A stretch of 64,000 nt of DNA, taken from the NCBI GenBank assembly GCA_903893315.1, contig CAITLU010000017.1, forward strand, positions 1 to 64,000. The letters run 5' to 3'. How positions within the stretch are numbered: the stretch's first letter is position 1; every line of letters begins with the position of its first letter. The stretch comes from an uncultured bacterium. Its GTDB lineage: Bacteria > Desulfobacterota > Binatia > UBA1149 > CAITLU01. The notes under the pieces were generated by a model. The model saw only the letters and a program-made list of their open reading frames with translations. It was not told the DNA's origin and searched no databases. Shown here one piece after another: positions 20,446 through 29,424 of the stretch. The translations under genes and the position numbers were made by a program.

Positions 20446-23400
20446 AAGAATCGCCGGCTGCGACTTGGGAAAGGCTTCGGCAAGTTTCGTGATCACGAGG
20501 GGCGACGAGGACGGGGTCGTCACCATCGAGAGCAGCGACTACCAGTCTCACGACGGCAAGCCGCTGGAACTGTTCAGGCGCTGGTACCGCGACAACGACG
20601 TCGCGTCCTGCGCCGCGCTCGGAGCCACCGGCATCTACGCCGACGATCTGATCGCGCCGGTCTTCGTGCTGCCCGAGGACTCGTGCCAGGAAGCCGCGCT
20701 CGAGGGCGATGCGAGTCTTCGCGGGCCACTTAACCTGGTCAGCATCGGAGCCCGCGGCTACGGCGTGCTCAGCCGCCGCGAACTCGGCGCGGGGGGCAGC
20801 GGGTATTCGTACCAGTACCTCGAGAACGACAAGTGTTCTTCGGGCGCCGGCGAGAACATCCAGAAGATGGCCGCGCGCTTCGGACTCACCATCGAGCAGG
20901 CCGACGAGTTGGCATTGTCGGCGCAAGGTCTGATTCCGATCACCGCGCGCTGCTCGGTGTTCGCCAAGAGCGAGATGACGCACTTCGCGAATCAGGGAAA
21001 GTCCACCGCCGAACTGTTCAACGGCTACTTCGCGTCGGTAGCGCGCAACACCTACTCGCTGCTGGCGCGCAACCGTGTCGACGGTCCGGTCTACATGATC
21101 GGAGGCTGTTCGCAGATCGCGTCGTTGAAGAACGCTTTTGAAGCGTTGCTCGGAACCGCTCTTGTCTGTCCGCAGCGTCCGTTGATGTTTGAAGCGCTCG
21201 GCGCCGCTGCGCTGGCTGCGCGTCAACTGAGCAGGAGTTCACGTCCGGCGCTTCCGGCCGATCCGGATGCGCTGATCCACAGCACCGAGAAACGCTTTTC
21301 GGTCTTGCCGCAGGCATCGAATTGCAAGGACCGAGTGACGTTGATGTCGGCGCCGCAGGCCGGCGCCGACGAAGTCTGCGCAGCGACCGTGCTCGGTCTG
21401 GATCTGGGTTCTACCGGTGCCAAGGCGGTGCTGACTTCGATCGCCACTGGGCAGCCGGTTCTCGACGTTTACGATCGTACCAAGGGCAATCCTGTCGACG
21501 CCGCGCGCCGTCTGGTCAAAGCCGTCATCGACGCGACCAATTCCGGCCGCCACGCCGACGTGCGTGCCATCGGTGTCACCGGTTCGGGACGCGAGGCCGT
21601 GGCCACGCTGCTGCGCGCGGTGTTCCCCGGAGACGATCGCGTGGTGGTGCTGAACGAGATCGTCGCTCACGCCACCGCAGCGATACGCTGTGACGGCGAC
21701 GGCGGCGCCGATCTGTCGGTCGTCGAGATCGGCGGTCAGGACGCGAAGTACATCCGCATTCAGGGCGGCCGCATCGTCGACAGCGACATGAACAAGGCGT
21801 GCAGCGCCGGCACCGGTTCGTTTCTCGAAGAACAGGCGGCCTTCTACGACGTTGACGACATCGGCGAGTTCATCGCGCTGGCTTCGGCCTCGCGTCGTCC
21901 TCCCGATCTCGGCTTGATGTGCACCGTGTACGTGGCCGAGGCCGCGTCGGAAGCTCTCAAGGAGGGCTTCGAACTCGGCGACGTGTTCGCCGGCTTCCAG
22001 TACTCTGTCGTCCACAACTACCTGAGCCGCGTGATGGGGCAGCGCAGGCTCGGCAAGAAAGTGTTTTTCCAGGGCAAACCGGCTTCGAATCCGTCGCTGG
22101 CGTGGACATTGGCGGCGGTCGCCGACCGCGACATCGTGGTTCCGCCGAATCCCGGCGCGATGGGTGCCTGGGGAATCGGGCTCTGCGTGAGTGAACAGCT
22201 CGGTGTGCAGGCGCTGCTTGGCGGCGGAAGCCTCGACCTGCAAGCGGTGCTCGACGCGCAGATCACCGATCGTTCGGAGTTTCAGTGCCGCGACCCGCAG
22301 TGCCAGACCTTGTGTCCGATCGAGCGCACGACGATTTCGGTCGCGGGTGACACCAAGGTCGCCATCTCCGGCGGCGCCTGCCCGAAGTTCGAGGTCTCGA
22401 CCAGAAATCGCCCCAAGCTCGACAAGCTCGCCCCGAATCCGTTCGAGGCCAGGCAGCAACTGATCGCGAGCTACGTGAAGGAAATCGCCGGTGCACAGTC
22501 GGTCGCGATCCCTCAGGCCGGAGCGCTCGACGGTCACATCCCGTGGCTCGCGACGCTGGTCCACGAACTTGGTTGTTCGGTGCAGCTGCTGAGGTCGGAT
22601 TCGCAGTCTTTGGCCGTCGGCGAACAGATGTGCAACAGCTTCGACTCGTGCGGGCCGGCCAAGATCACTCACGCAATCTGCGACAGTGACGCGCGCTGGC
22701 TGCTGTTCCCGAAGATATTCAACATCGCCGATCCGGGCGGGCACGGCGGCCAGACCTGCATCACCGAACAGACCATGCCCGAGATGATCGAGCAGTCGCT
22801 CAAGGCGCGCGGCAAGTCGGTCGGCGTGCTGCGCCCGCGACTGTCTTTCGATCACGGACTGGCCGGTTCCGAACTCGTCGCTAACCTGACGGCGACCGCT
22901 CGGACTCTGGGCGCCGACACCGCCACGCTCCAGCGCGCGGTGGACAAGGCGGCCGTTGCTCAGCAGGAGTACGAGAAGGAACTCAAGCGTATCGGGGATG
23001 AAGCACTGACCTACGCCAGAGCTAACTCTCTGCCGGCGGTGCTGGTGTGCGGCCATCTGCACGTGATTCACGACCGTGCGATCAACGCGTCGATTCCCGC
23101 GCTGGTCAGAGAGAACGGCGCGATGGCGATTCCGGTCGACTGCTTCGCGATCGATCCCGAGATCCCGCGGATGAAGAAAGTCTACTGGGGTGATGCCAAC
23201 CGCTTCATGCGCGCCGCCGAGCAGGCACGGCAGATGCGCGACGTGTTCCCGCTGCTGATCTCGTCGTTCGGCTGCGGTCCGGCTTCGTTCACCGAGCAGG
23301 TCTTCCAGGCGCTGCTCGAAGGCTATCCGAACAGCATCCTGGAGAGTGACGGACACGGCGGCACCGCGGGTTTCGTCACGCGCATCCAGATCTTCCTGCA

Positions 23401-24712
23401 ATCCGTCAGGCAGTTCCTCGGCGAGAACGGCGCCTATCCGGTTCCCGACAATTCGCGACTTCTGTCCTACGTCGGATCAGCGCCGCGCAGCGGTCCGTAC
23501 ATGGATCACGACGTGCGCTACGTGTTCCTGAGCGCGGCTGATTATTTCGGTGACGTGTTTGCGGCCGTCTACCGCTCATTCGGCTACGACGCAGTGGCGG
23601 CGGCTCCGATTTCCAAGGAGAGCTACGCCTGCGGCAAGCGCGACTGTTCGGGCAAGGAGTGCATGTCCTACCAGTTGGTCTGGGGGTCTTTCCGCGAGTA
23701 CCTGGAGAAGAACCCGCCGGACAAGGAAACCCGTCTCGTGCAGATCAGCGGACAGATGTGCCGGGCCGGACTTTTCGACGTCAAGGACAAGATCTCGGTC
23801 GACGCGCTCGGTCTGAGCGAAAGAGTGAAGGTGACCGGACTGCGCATCGCGGGCGGACCGGCCATGACGATGATGCTGTGGTCGGGGCTGGCCGCTCTCG
23901 ACATCGTTCGCCAGCTTCACGTCTACCACATCGGCGCGAGCGGGAATCACGCGAAGGTCGATGCGATGCTCGATTCCTACGGCAGGCAGATCATCGCGGT
24001 AATCGAGCGTCCGATCGCCGAAGGGTGGGCCAGAGTGCGCGACCTGCGCTCGAAATGGGTGGCCCTGACTTCGATCCTGAAAGATGCCTCGGAAAGCTTC
24101 GGTGATGTGGGTGCCGCCGAGGGTGCGGACGCGGATCTGCGCACGGTGTTCGTCTCGGGCGACATCCTGACCAAGGGCAACGACTTCGCCAACGACCGCC
24201 TCTACTACCGCATGAGTGAGCAGGGGCTGCGTGTGGTGGTCGAGCCTACCTGCGATTTTCTCGAGTATCTTGCGCGTAACCAGCCCCATCTGTTGTTCGG
24301 CCGAGGGTCAAATCCCAGGCAGATGATGGTGTACCGCGCCAACATGGTGTTCATCCGCAAGCGTTTCTACTCGGCGGTGCGCAAGCGTCACGCGTGGCTG
24401 CCGATGCCGGACGTAGTGGCAGGGCTGACGAAAGCCGAATCGCTGATCGATACGGCTACGGTCGGAGCCGCGGCGATGCAGGTCGGCAGCGTCCTGCATC
24501 ATTGGGACACGCGTCGTTACGACGGCGTGGTGATGGCTGCGTGCTGGGGCTGCGACAACGGACTCGTCGAAGAGAGCCTGCTGCGCCACCGCAAGGACAT
24601 CCCGTTCCTGTTCTACTACGACGACGGCACGCCGATGGACGAAAGGCGCGTCAGCAGTTTCGCGTACCGGCTGCGCAGCCGCTTACCCGGAGGCGAGGCG
24701 CGGGCGGCCTAG
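20438..24712 (+). CDS. Acyl-CoA dehydratase activase, long form (two BcrAD/BadFG ATPase domains, DUF2229, HgdD-like)
   Basis: A 1424-residue protein of the 2-hydroxyglutaryl-CoA dehydratase / benzoyl-CoA reductase activator class. Two ASKHA-type ATPase domains follow each other: residues 1-270, with cluster-ligand motif [12 protein letters not shown] (Cys133), and about 315-575, starting [13 protein letters not shown], with [15 protein letters not shown] (Cys455). Next come a Cys-bearing linker ([21 protein letters not shown]), a DUF2229 region ([13 protein letters not shown]) and a C-terminal HgdD-like half ([24 protein letters not shown]). Activators hydrolyse ATP to inject a low-potential electron through a [4Fe-4S] cluster into a radical dehydratase. 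No dehydratase alpha/beta genes lie nearby, so the partner is unknown. The enzyme is oxygen-sensitive by class, implying anaerobic metabolism. Confidence 0.9.
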   Translation: MAERIAGCDLGKASASFVITRGDEDGVVTIESSDYQSHDGKPLELFRRWYRDNDVASCAALGATGIYADDLIAPVFVLPEDSCQEAALEGDASLRGPLNLVSIGARGYGVLSRRELGAGGSGYSYQYLENDKCSSGAGENIQKMAARFGLTIEQADELALSAQGLIPITARCSVFAKSEMTHFANQGKSTAELFNGYFASVARNTYSLLARNRVDGPVYMIGGCSQIASLKNAFEALLGTALVCPQRPLMFEALGAAALAARQLSRSSRPALPADPDALIHSTEKRFSVLPQASNCKDRVTLMSAPQAGADEVCAATVLGLDLGSTGAKAVLTSIATGQPVLDVYDRTKGNPVDAARRLVKAVIDATNSGRHADVRAIGVTGSGREAVATLLRAVFPGDDRVVVLNEIVAHATAAIRCDGDGGADLSVVEIGGQDAKYIRIQGGRIVDSDMNKACSAGTGSFLEEQAAFYDVDDIGEFIALASASRRPPDLGLMCTVYVAEAASEALKEGFELGDVFAGFQYSVVHNYLSRVMGQRRLGKKVFFQGKPASNPSLAWTLAAVADRDIVVPPNPGAMGAWGIGLCVSEQLGVQALLGGGSLDLQAVLDAQITDRSEFQCRDPQCQTLCPIERTTISVAGDTKVAISGGACPKFEVSTRNRPKLDKLAPNPFEARQQLIASYVKEIAGAQSVAIPQAGALDGHIPWLATLVHELGCSVQLLRSDSQSLAVGEQMCNSFDSCGPAKITHAICDSDARWLLFPKIFNIADPGGHGGQTCITEQTMPEMIEQSLKARGKSVGVLRPRLSFDHGLAGSELVANLTATARTLGADTATLQRAVDKAAVAQQEYEKELKRIGDEALTYARANSLPAVLVCGHLHVIHDRAINASIPALVRENGAMAIPVDCFAIDPEIPRMKKVYWGDANRFMRAAEQARQMRDVFPLLISSFGCGPASFTEQVFQALLEGYPNSILESDGHGGTAGFVTRIQIFLQSVRQFLGENGAYPVPDNSRLLSYVGSAPRSGPYMDHDVRYVFLSAADYFGDVFAAVYRSFGYDAVAAAPISKESYACGKRDCSGKECMSYQLVWGSFREYLEKNPPDKETRLVQISGQMCRAGLFDVKDKISVDALGLSERVKVTGLRIAGGPAMTMMLWSGLAALDIVRQLHVYHIGASGNHAKVDAMLDSYGRQIIAVIERPIAEGWARVRDLRSKWVALTSILKDASESFGDVGAAEGADADLRTVFVSGDILTKGNDFANDRLYYRMSEQGLRVVVEPTCDFLEYLARNQPHLLFGRGSNPRQMMVYRANMVFIRKRFYSAVRKRHAWLPMPDVVAGLTKAESLIDTATVGAAAMQVGSVLHHWDTRRYDGVVMAACWGCDNGLVEESLLRHRKDIPFLFYYDDGTPMDERRVSSFAYRLRSRLPGGEARAA

Positions 24713-24741
24713 GCGTCGGGCGCCGGATGCTGCCTGGAGCA

Positions 24742-24767
24742 CCCGCAGCGGCGCGCGCCGCTGCGGG
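24742..24767. terminator. Strong GC hairpin between convergent genes
   Basis: CCCGCAGCGGC (24742-24752) and GCCGCTGCGGG (24757-24767) form a perfect 11-bp stem with loop GCGC. It sits between the stops of the activase and the cyclase gene and probably serves both. No T-run follows. Confidence 0.65.
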
Positions 24768-24779
24768 AGTTCGATGAAC

Positions 24780-25640
24780 TCAGCGAGGCACCAGTGCGAC
24801 CGCACGCAGCGGCGCTCCCGATCCGCCGGCGATCTTCATCGGCAGAGCCAGCATCAGCGCGCCCTTGGCGGGGAGTTGATCGAGATCGGTCAGGTTCTCG
24901 AAGCTGGGGACGTTGGCGCGGGCGAGCAGGCGGTGAACGGGAAACTCCGATGACTTGCCGAGGTCGACGGAAGCCGTGTCGATGCCGACGGCGACCACTC
25001 CGCGTTGCTCGATCAGCAAGCGTACGGCTTCGGCACCGAATCCCGGAAAGTGCAGATTGTCGGCTTCACCCGGCGCGTCATCCCCGAGATATTCCCTGCG
25101 ATCGGGCCAGCGCGAACTCCAGCCGGTGCGGGCCACGACGATGCTGCCGCGACCGATGGGACCGTTGGAGGCTTCGTAAGTGATGATGTCCCCCTGCGTT
25201 ATTTCGTAGTCGGGGTTGCCGCCTGCGGCCAGCGACACGTCCAGGACCGCAAGCGGAGCTATCAGGTGATCGAGCGTGACCTGCTCGACCGTCTGACCGT
25301 TCTCAGAGAAATGCAGAGGTGCGTCCATGTGGGTGCCGCCGTGCTCGGGTGTCTGTATGGCTCCGGCAGCGTAGAAATAGCCTTTGTCGGTCATGCCGCG
25401 CGACAGCGTCATCAGCGTGAAGCCCGACTGGTCGGACGGCCAGTAGATCGTCTGGGCTTCGAAGGGGTGGGTCAGATCGACGCTGCGGTAGCGGGCCGGG
25501 TCCATGGCCTGCGGCGCAGCGCCGGGCGCCGAAGTGGCCGACGCCGCGACCGACAAGGCGGTCGCAAGCGCGAGACTCAGTGCGAGAACGGCGCGCGAAT
25601 GATACGGCGTGAGAAGACGCGTGTTGTTCATGTTCGGCAT
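24780..25640 (-). CDS. Cyclase-family metal-dependent hydrolase, exported
   Basis: A 286-residue protein of the cyclase / kynurenine-formamidase-like family. The metal motif HGGTHMDAPLHF (HxGTHxDxPxHF) and the earlier SVDLTHPFEAQTIYWP are the family hallmarks; VAVGIDTASVDLG is the C-terminal block. An N-terminal signal peptide (hydrophobic ALSLALATALSVAASATSAPG) sends it to the periplasm, which is common in this family. Members hydrolyse cyclic or N-formyl amides and lactones. I chose the ATG at 25640 (MPNMNNTRLL); 25631 is an alternative. The neighbouring acyl-CoA dehydrogenase is divergent. Confidence 0.87.
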   Translation of the reverse strand: MPNMNNTRLLTPYHSRAVLALSLALATALSVAASATSAPGAAPQAMDPARYRSVDLTHPFEAQTIYWPSDQSGFTLMTLSRGMTDKGYFYAAGAIQTPEHGGTHMDAPLHFSENGQTVEQVTLDHLIAPLAVLDVSLAAGGNPDYEITQGDIITYEASNGPIGRGSIVVARTGWSSRWPDRREYLGDDAPGEADNLHFPGFGAEAVRLLIEQRGVVAVGIDTASVDLGKSSEFPVHRLLARANVPSFENLTDLDQLPAKGALMLALPMKIAGGSGAPLRAVALVPR

Positions 25641-25844
25641 GATGCGTGGTTGCCGGGGATCTTTCCAGGGCGGCAGGCCGGGCAGTGCCGCTCGCGACGG
25701 AGTCCTCCGTGTCTCGTCGTGCGCACTCGGCGGGTGCGTGTGCGTTGGGATCACCTGCGTCGCTCGGATATCTGTCCGCAAAGCGAGAGCGACCGCGAGA
25801 GCCCCGGCCGCCGACCAGAAAATCCACTACCGGAGACTACTGCA

Positions 25845-27086
25845 ATGGACTTCGAGATCCCTTCCGAGATACGCGCCAAACTTGCCGAACTCGACGATTT
25901 CATCGAGCGCGAGATCAAGCCGCTCGAGGGCGAGCACACGCAGTTTTTCGACCACCGCCGTGAGTGGGCGCGCACCGATTGGGAGAACGACGGTCGGCCG
26001 ACCCGCCAGTGGGAGGAATTGCTGGCCGAGATGCGGCGCCGCGCCGACCGCGCCGGCCATCTTCGCTTCGCGCTGCCGAAGGCTCTGGGCGGCCAGGGCG
26101 GTTCCAACCTGGCGATGGCCGTCATTCGCGAACACCTGGCGGCCAAGGGGCTGGGCCTGCACAACGACCTGCAGAACGAGAGTTCCATAGTCGGCAACTT
26201 CCCGGTGGTTCACATGATCGAGGCGCTGGGGACGTCGGCCCAGAAGAAAGAGTTTCTGGAGGACATGATCACCGAAAAAAAACGCGTGGCCTTCGGTCTG
26301 ACCGAGCCCGATCACGGCTCGGACGCCACCTGGCTGGAGACAGCCGCGACGCGTGAAGGCGACGATTGGGTGATCAACGGGGCCAAGCGTTTCAATACCG
26401 GGCTCCACAACGCCACCCACGACCTGATCTTCGCGCGCACGTCGGGCCAACATGGAAAATCGGCCGGCATCACCTGCTTCATGGTTCCCACCGATGCTCC
26501 CGGCTTCAAGGTCGACTACATGTGGTGGACCTTCAACATGCCTTCGGACCACGCGGAAGTGACGCTGACCGACGTGCGCGTGTCGGCCTCCGACATCATC
26601 CACCTCGAAGGAGAGGGCATGGTCGCGGCCCAGCACTTCCTTCACGAGAACCGTATCCGGCAGGCCGCCTCGAGCGTCGGTGCCGCGCAGTACTGCATCG
26701 ACGAGTCGGTGAAATACGCGCGCGAGCGTAAGACCTGGAACAAACCGCTGGCCGTCAACCAGGCCATTCAGTGGCCGCTGGTCGAATTGCAGACCGAGTG
26801 CGAAATGGTGCGCTGGCTGGTCTACAAGACCGCGTGGTATCTGGACCGCGGCGACCACATGCAGGTGACCGCGATGGTTTCGATGGCCAACTACCGCGCC
26901 AATCGTCTGGTGTGCAAGGCGGCTGATCAGGCCATGCAGGTGCACGGCGGCGTCGGCTACTCGCGCCACAAGCCCTTCGAGCACATCTATCGTCACCACC
27001 GCCGCTACCGCATCACCGAGGGGGCGGAGGAGATCCAGATGCGGCGCATCGCCGGTCAGATGTTCGGATTTTCCAGGGCGAAGTAA
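25845..27086 (+). CDS. Acyl-CoA dehydrogenase family protein
   Basis: A 413-residue flavoenzyme oxidising an acyl-CoA to the enoyl-CoA and passing electrons to ETF. It shows the FAD-binding FGLTEPDHGSDATWLET, a mid-domain beta barrel, and the C-terminal helices with MQVHGGVGYSRHKPFEHIYRHHR and ITEGAEEIQMRRIAGQMF. The long N-terminus and the replacement of the usual catalytic Glu region by HIYRHHRRYRITEGAEE resemble the ACAD10/11-like or CaiA-like group. ATG with GGAG 9 nt upstream. It pairs functionally with the APH-type kinase at 12734-13762, as in ACAD10-type systems; this is an inference. Confidence 0.92.
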   Translation: MDFEIPSEIRAKLAELDDFIEREIKPLEGEHTQFFDHRREWARTDWENDGRPTRQWEELLAEMRRRADRAGHLRFALPKALGGQGGSNLAMAVIREHLAAKGLGLHNDLQNESSIVGNFPVVHMIEALGTSAQKKEFLEDMITEKKRVAFGLTEPDHGSDATWLETAATREGDDWVINGAKRFNTGLHNATHDLIFARTSGQHGKSAGITCFMVPTDAPGFKVDYMWWTFNMPSDHAEVTLTDVRVSASDIIHLEGEGMVAAQHFLHENRIRQAASSVGAAQYCIDESVKYARERKTWNKPLAVNQAIQWPLVELQTECEMVRWLVYKTAWYLDRGDHMQVTAMVSMANYRANRLVCKAADQAMQVHGGVGYSRHKPFEHIYRHHRRYRITEGAEEIQMRRIAGQMFGFSRAK

Positions 27087-27145
27087 CCGCGACCGTTCGC
27101 GGCCGGCCGAGACACGACGGGAACGCGGCAGGACGCCGGTTCTTG

Positions 27146-27188
27146 CCGTCGTACTGTAGTTGAAGTAACTGGGGCCGACGGGTTTTTT
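27146..27188 (+). terminator. Rho-independent terminator after the acyl-CoA dehydrogenase gene
   Basis: CCGTCG (27146-27151) pairs with CGACGG (27176-27181); the loop holds an inner AGTT/AACT pairing; a run of six T (27183-27188) follows. A second small hairpin, CCGCGA-CCGT-TCGCGG, lies right after the stop codon at 27087-27102. The T-run abuts a GTG at 27189, which argues against that GTG as the kinase start. Confidence 0.6.
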
Positions 27189-27239
27189 GTGGACGCTGAC
27201 GCAGCGTGGCCTAGCGGCGATTGCCCCCCGGACTTCGGA

Positions 27240-29369
27240 ATGGAACGGACACCTGGACCACTGAGTGAAGCTGACGAAGGCGGCTTTCTGACCGCGGCCG
27301 ACGACGCGCCGGGACGCGCCGGAGAACTCGAGTACCGGCTTGCTCTCGCGGATCTTGTAACGACGATCCTGACTCGCTTCGTGCACCTGTCGAGCGAGGA
27401 CATCAACCACGGGATTCAGAAATCGCTCGGGGAAATAGGCAAGTTCTTCAAGGTCGACCGCGTGCGGATCCTGATCGTTGCCGGCGACGGGGTGAGTTTT
27501 GAGGGCTCTCACGACTGGTGTGCGGCCGGGGTCGAAACTCCGCCCATACATCAGCACTCTGGCCACTTCTCCACGTTTCCCTGGGCCTGCGACAAACTGG
27601 CTCGCGGAGAAACCGTGCGCGTCGAGCAGGTCAGCCGCATGGGGACGGAGGCGGCGGCCGAGAAGGCCGCGATGCAGGCTCGCCGGGTACGCTCGGTTCT
27701 CGTTCAACCGATCATGGTGGGGAAGGAACTGCTCGGCGCCGCTTTGTTGGAGTGGGTTCGCGTGGAGACTTCGTGGAGCGAAGAAAGTCTCAAGATGTTC
27801 GGCGTCATCATTCACGTGATAGCCGGTGCGATGGCGCGTAAACGCGCGCATCATCAGCTGCGTGCGTCGGAGGAAAAGTTCCGCGGTTTCGTCGAGCAGA
27901 TAAACGAAGTCCTCTATTCCATCGATACCGAGGGTGTCATCACCTACGTCAGTCCGGCGGTCGAGAGTTCTGGAGGGTACCAGCGCTCTGAACTTGTCGG
28001 GCGTCAGTTTCTGGATTTCGTACACCCCGACGACCGAACGATTGTATTCGAGAGATATAGTAGGGCGTTGGTCCGCAATCGCGGTCCATCCGAGTATCGG
28101 GTCCTCTCTAAATCAGGTGAGGTTCGCTGGGCCCGCAGCGACAGCTACCTGATACGGGAGCACGGTCAGGTAGTCGGCCTGCGCGCGGTCCTGATGGACA
28201 TCACCGGGCGCAAGCAGGCCGAACTTGCCCTCGAGCAGCGCGAGCTCCGCTGGCGCTCGCTGATCGAGCACAGCAGCGACGGCATCGTGCTCTTAGACTG
28301 CGACGACGTGATCCAGTACGCGAGCCCGGGCGCGCTCAAGGTGCTCGGACTCCAGGCTGAAGAGATGATAGGTCGCCGGGGTATCGACTTCATCCATCCC
28401 GATGACGTGAAGTTGCGAACCGAGGCTAAAGCCAGTCTGGCTGCGATGCCAGGCGCTTCGTTGATGGTCACGATGCGCCTGCGCCACAGGGACGGATCCT
28501 GGCGCTGGGTGGAGGCGGTGGGGACCGATCTGCGCGACGACCCGAGCGTGGGAGCGATCATCATCAACTATCACGACGTCACCGACAGTCGCCGGGCGGC
28601 TGAAGGGATAGACGCTGCAAACCGTGACCTCGAGCGCCGCGTGGCGGAGCGCACTGCCGAACTCGCCGCCACCAACACGGAACTCGAGTCGTTCAGCTAT
28701 TCGGTCTCGCACGATCTGCGCTCGCCGCTGCGGATCATCGACGCGTGGAGCCAGATCCTCCTCGAAGAGCATCGCGACAACCTGCGCGGTGACGGCCCCG
28801 AAATGCTCGCGCAGATCCGCCGCTCGGTGCATCGCATGGGCCGCCTGATCGATGACCTCCTGAACCTGTCGCGTGTCAGCCGCGCCAACATGCGACACGA
28901 ACTCGTGGACATGGGCGCGCTGGCAAGCAGCGTGGTCGCCGACCTGATCCGTCTCGAACCGGAACGTGCGGTTGAGTTCGTGATCGACGGCGACATTGTT
29001 GCCGTCGGCGACTCTGGACTGCTGCGCGTCGTGCTGGAAAATCTTATCGGTAACGCGTGGAAGTTCACCGGCAAGAACGAGCAGACGTGCATCGAGTTCG
29101 GGCGAAAAGCTTCCGAAACACCGGGCACCGCTCCGATCTTCTTCGTCCGGGACAATGGTGTGGGTTTCGACATGCGCTTCGTGGCCAGGCTCTTCGGTCC
29201 TTTCCAGCGCCTGCACGGTGTAACGGAGTTCCCGGGTACCGGAATCGGTCTGGCCACCGTGCAGCGCATCGTCGCACGTCACGGCGGCCGTGTCTGGGCC
29301 GAGGCTGAGTTGGGTGAAGGGGCGACGTTCAACTTCACTCTCGAACGCGACCAGACGCTCGAATCCTGA
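27240..29369 (+). CDS. Soluble sensor histidine kinase (GAF-PAS-PAS-HisKA-HATPase)
   Basis: A 709-residue kinase without membrane segments. Residues of roughly 40-190 form a GAF-like domain, 195-310 a PAS domain (SIDTEGVITYVSPAVES), and 325-445 a second PAS domain with PAC (GVGAIIINYHDVTDSRR as its end). A coiled coil (RDLERRVAERTAELAATN) leads to the H-box SYSVSHDLRSPLRI with phospho-acceptor His491, and the ATPase N-box NLIGNAWKF and G-boxes GTGIGLATV follow. The type resembles bacteriophytochrome-like kinases that sense cytoplasmic ligands, redox state or light. No response regulator is adjacent, so it is an orphan. I chose the ATG at 27240 rather than the GTG at 27189, because the latter sits on a terminator T-run. 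Confidence 0.88.
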   Translation: MERTPGPLSEADEGGFLTAADDAPGRAGELEYRLALADLVTTILTRFVHLSSEDINHGIQKSLGEIGKFFKVDRVRILIVAGDGVSFEGSHDWCAAGVETPPIHQHSGHFSTFPWACDKLARGETVRVEQVSRMGTEAAAEKAAMQARRVRSVLVQPIMVGKELLGAALLEWVRVETSWSEESLKMFGVIIHVIAGAMARKRAHHQLRASEEKFRGFVEQINEVLYSIDTEGVITYVSPAVESSGGYQRSELVGRQFLDFVHPDDRTIVFERYSRALVRNRGPSEYRVLSKSGEVRWARSDSYLIREHGQVVGLRAVLMDITGRKQAELALEQRELRWRSLIEHSSDGIVLLDCDDVIQYASPGALKVLGLQAEEMIGRRGIDFIHPDDVKLRTEAKASLAAMPGASLMVTMRLRHRDGSWRWVEAVGTDLRDDPSVGAIIINYHDVTDSRRAAEGIDAANRDLERRVAERTAELAATNTELESFSYSVSHDLRSPLRIIDAWSQILLEEHRDNLRGDGPEMLAQIRRSVHRMGRLIDDLLNLSRVSRANMRHELVDMGALASSVVADLIRLEPERAVEFVIDGDIVAVGDSGLLRVVLENLIGNAWKFTGKNEQTCIEFGRKASETPGTAPIFFVRDNGVGFDMRFVARLFGPFQRLHGVTEFPGTGIGLATVQRIVARHGGRVWAEAELGEGATFNFTLERDQTLES

Positions 29370-29401
29370 AGGCAGATATGCGCGTCAGGTGCGGACGGCC
29401 G

Positions 29402-29424
29402 GCTCGACGCAGCGGTGGTCGAGC
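29402..29424. terminator. Inverted repeat between convergent genes
   Basis: GCTCGAC (29402-29408) and GTCGAGC (29418-29424) form a perfect 7-bp stem with a 9-nt loop. It overlaps the last base of the MAT-PCMT stop codon and lies 33 nt after the kinase stop. No T-run. Confidence 0.4.

Noticed and set aside
21239-23401. Open frame of 720 codons opposite the dehydratase activase
   Set aside because: Shadow frame without recognisable domains. The plus-strand activase has conserved Cys and ATPase motifs throughout.
27189-27239. GTG start for the histidine kinase
   Set aside because: The codon directly follows a six-T terminator tract and has no ribosome site. The ATG at 27240 is preferred.
25827-28025. 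Open frame of 732 codons opposite the acyl-CoA dehydrogenase and kinase
   Set aside because: It spans two unrelated real genes and a terminator on the other strand, so it cannot be a gene.
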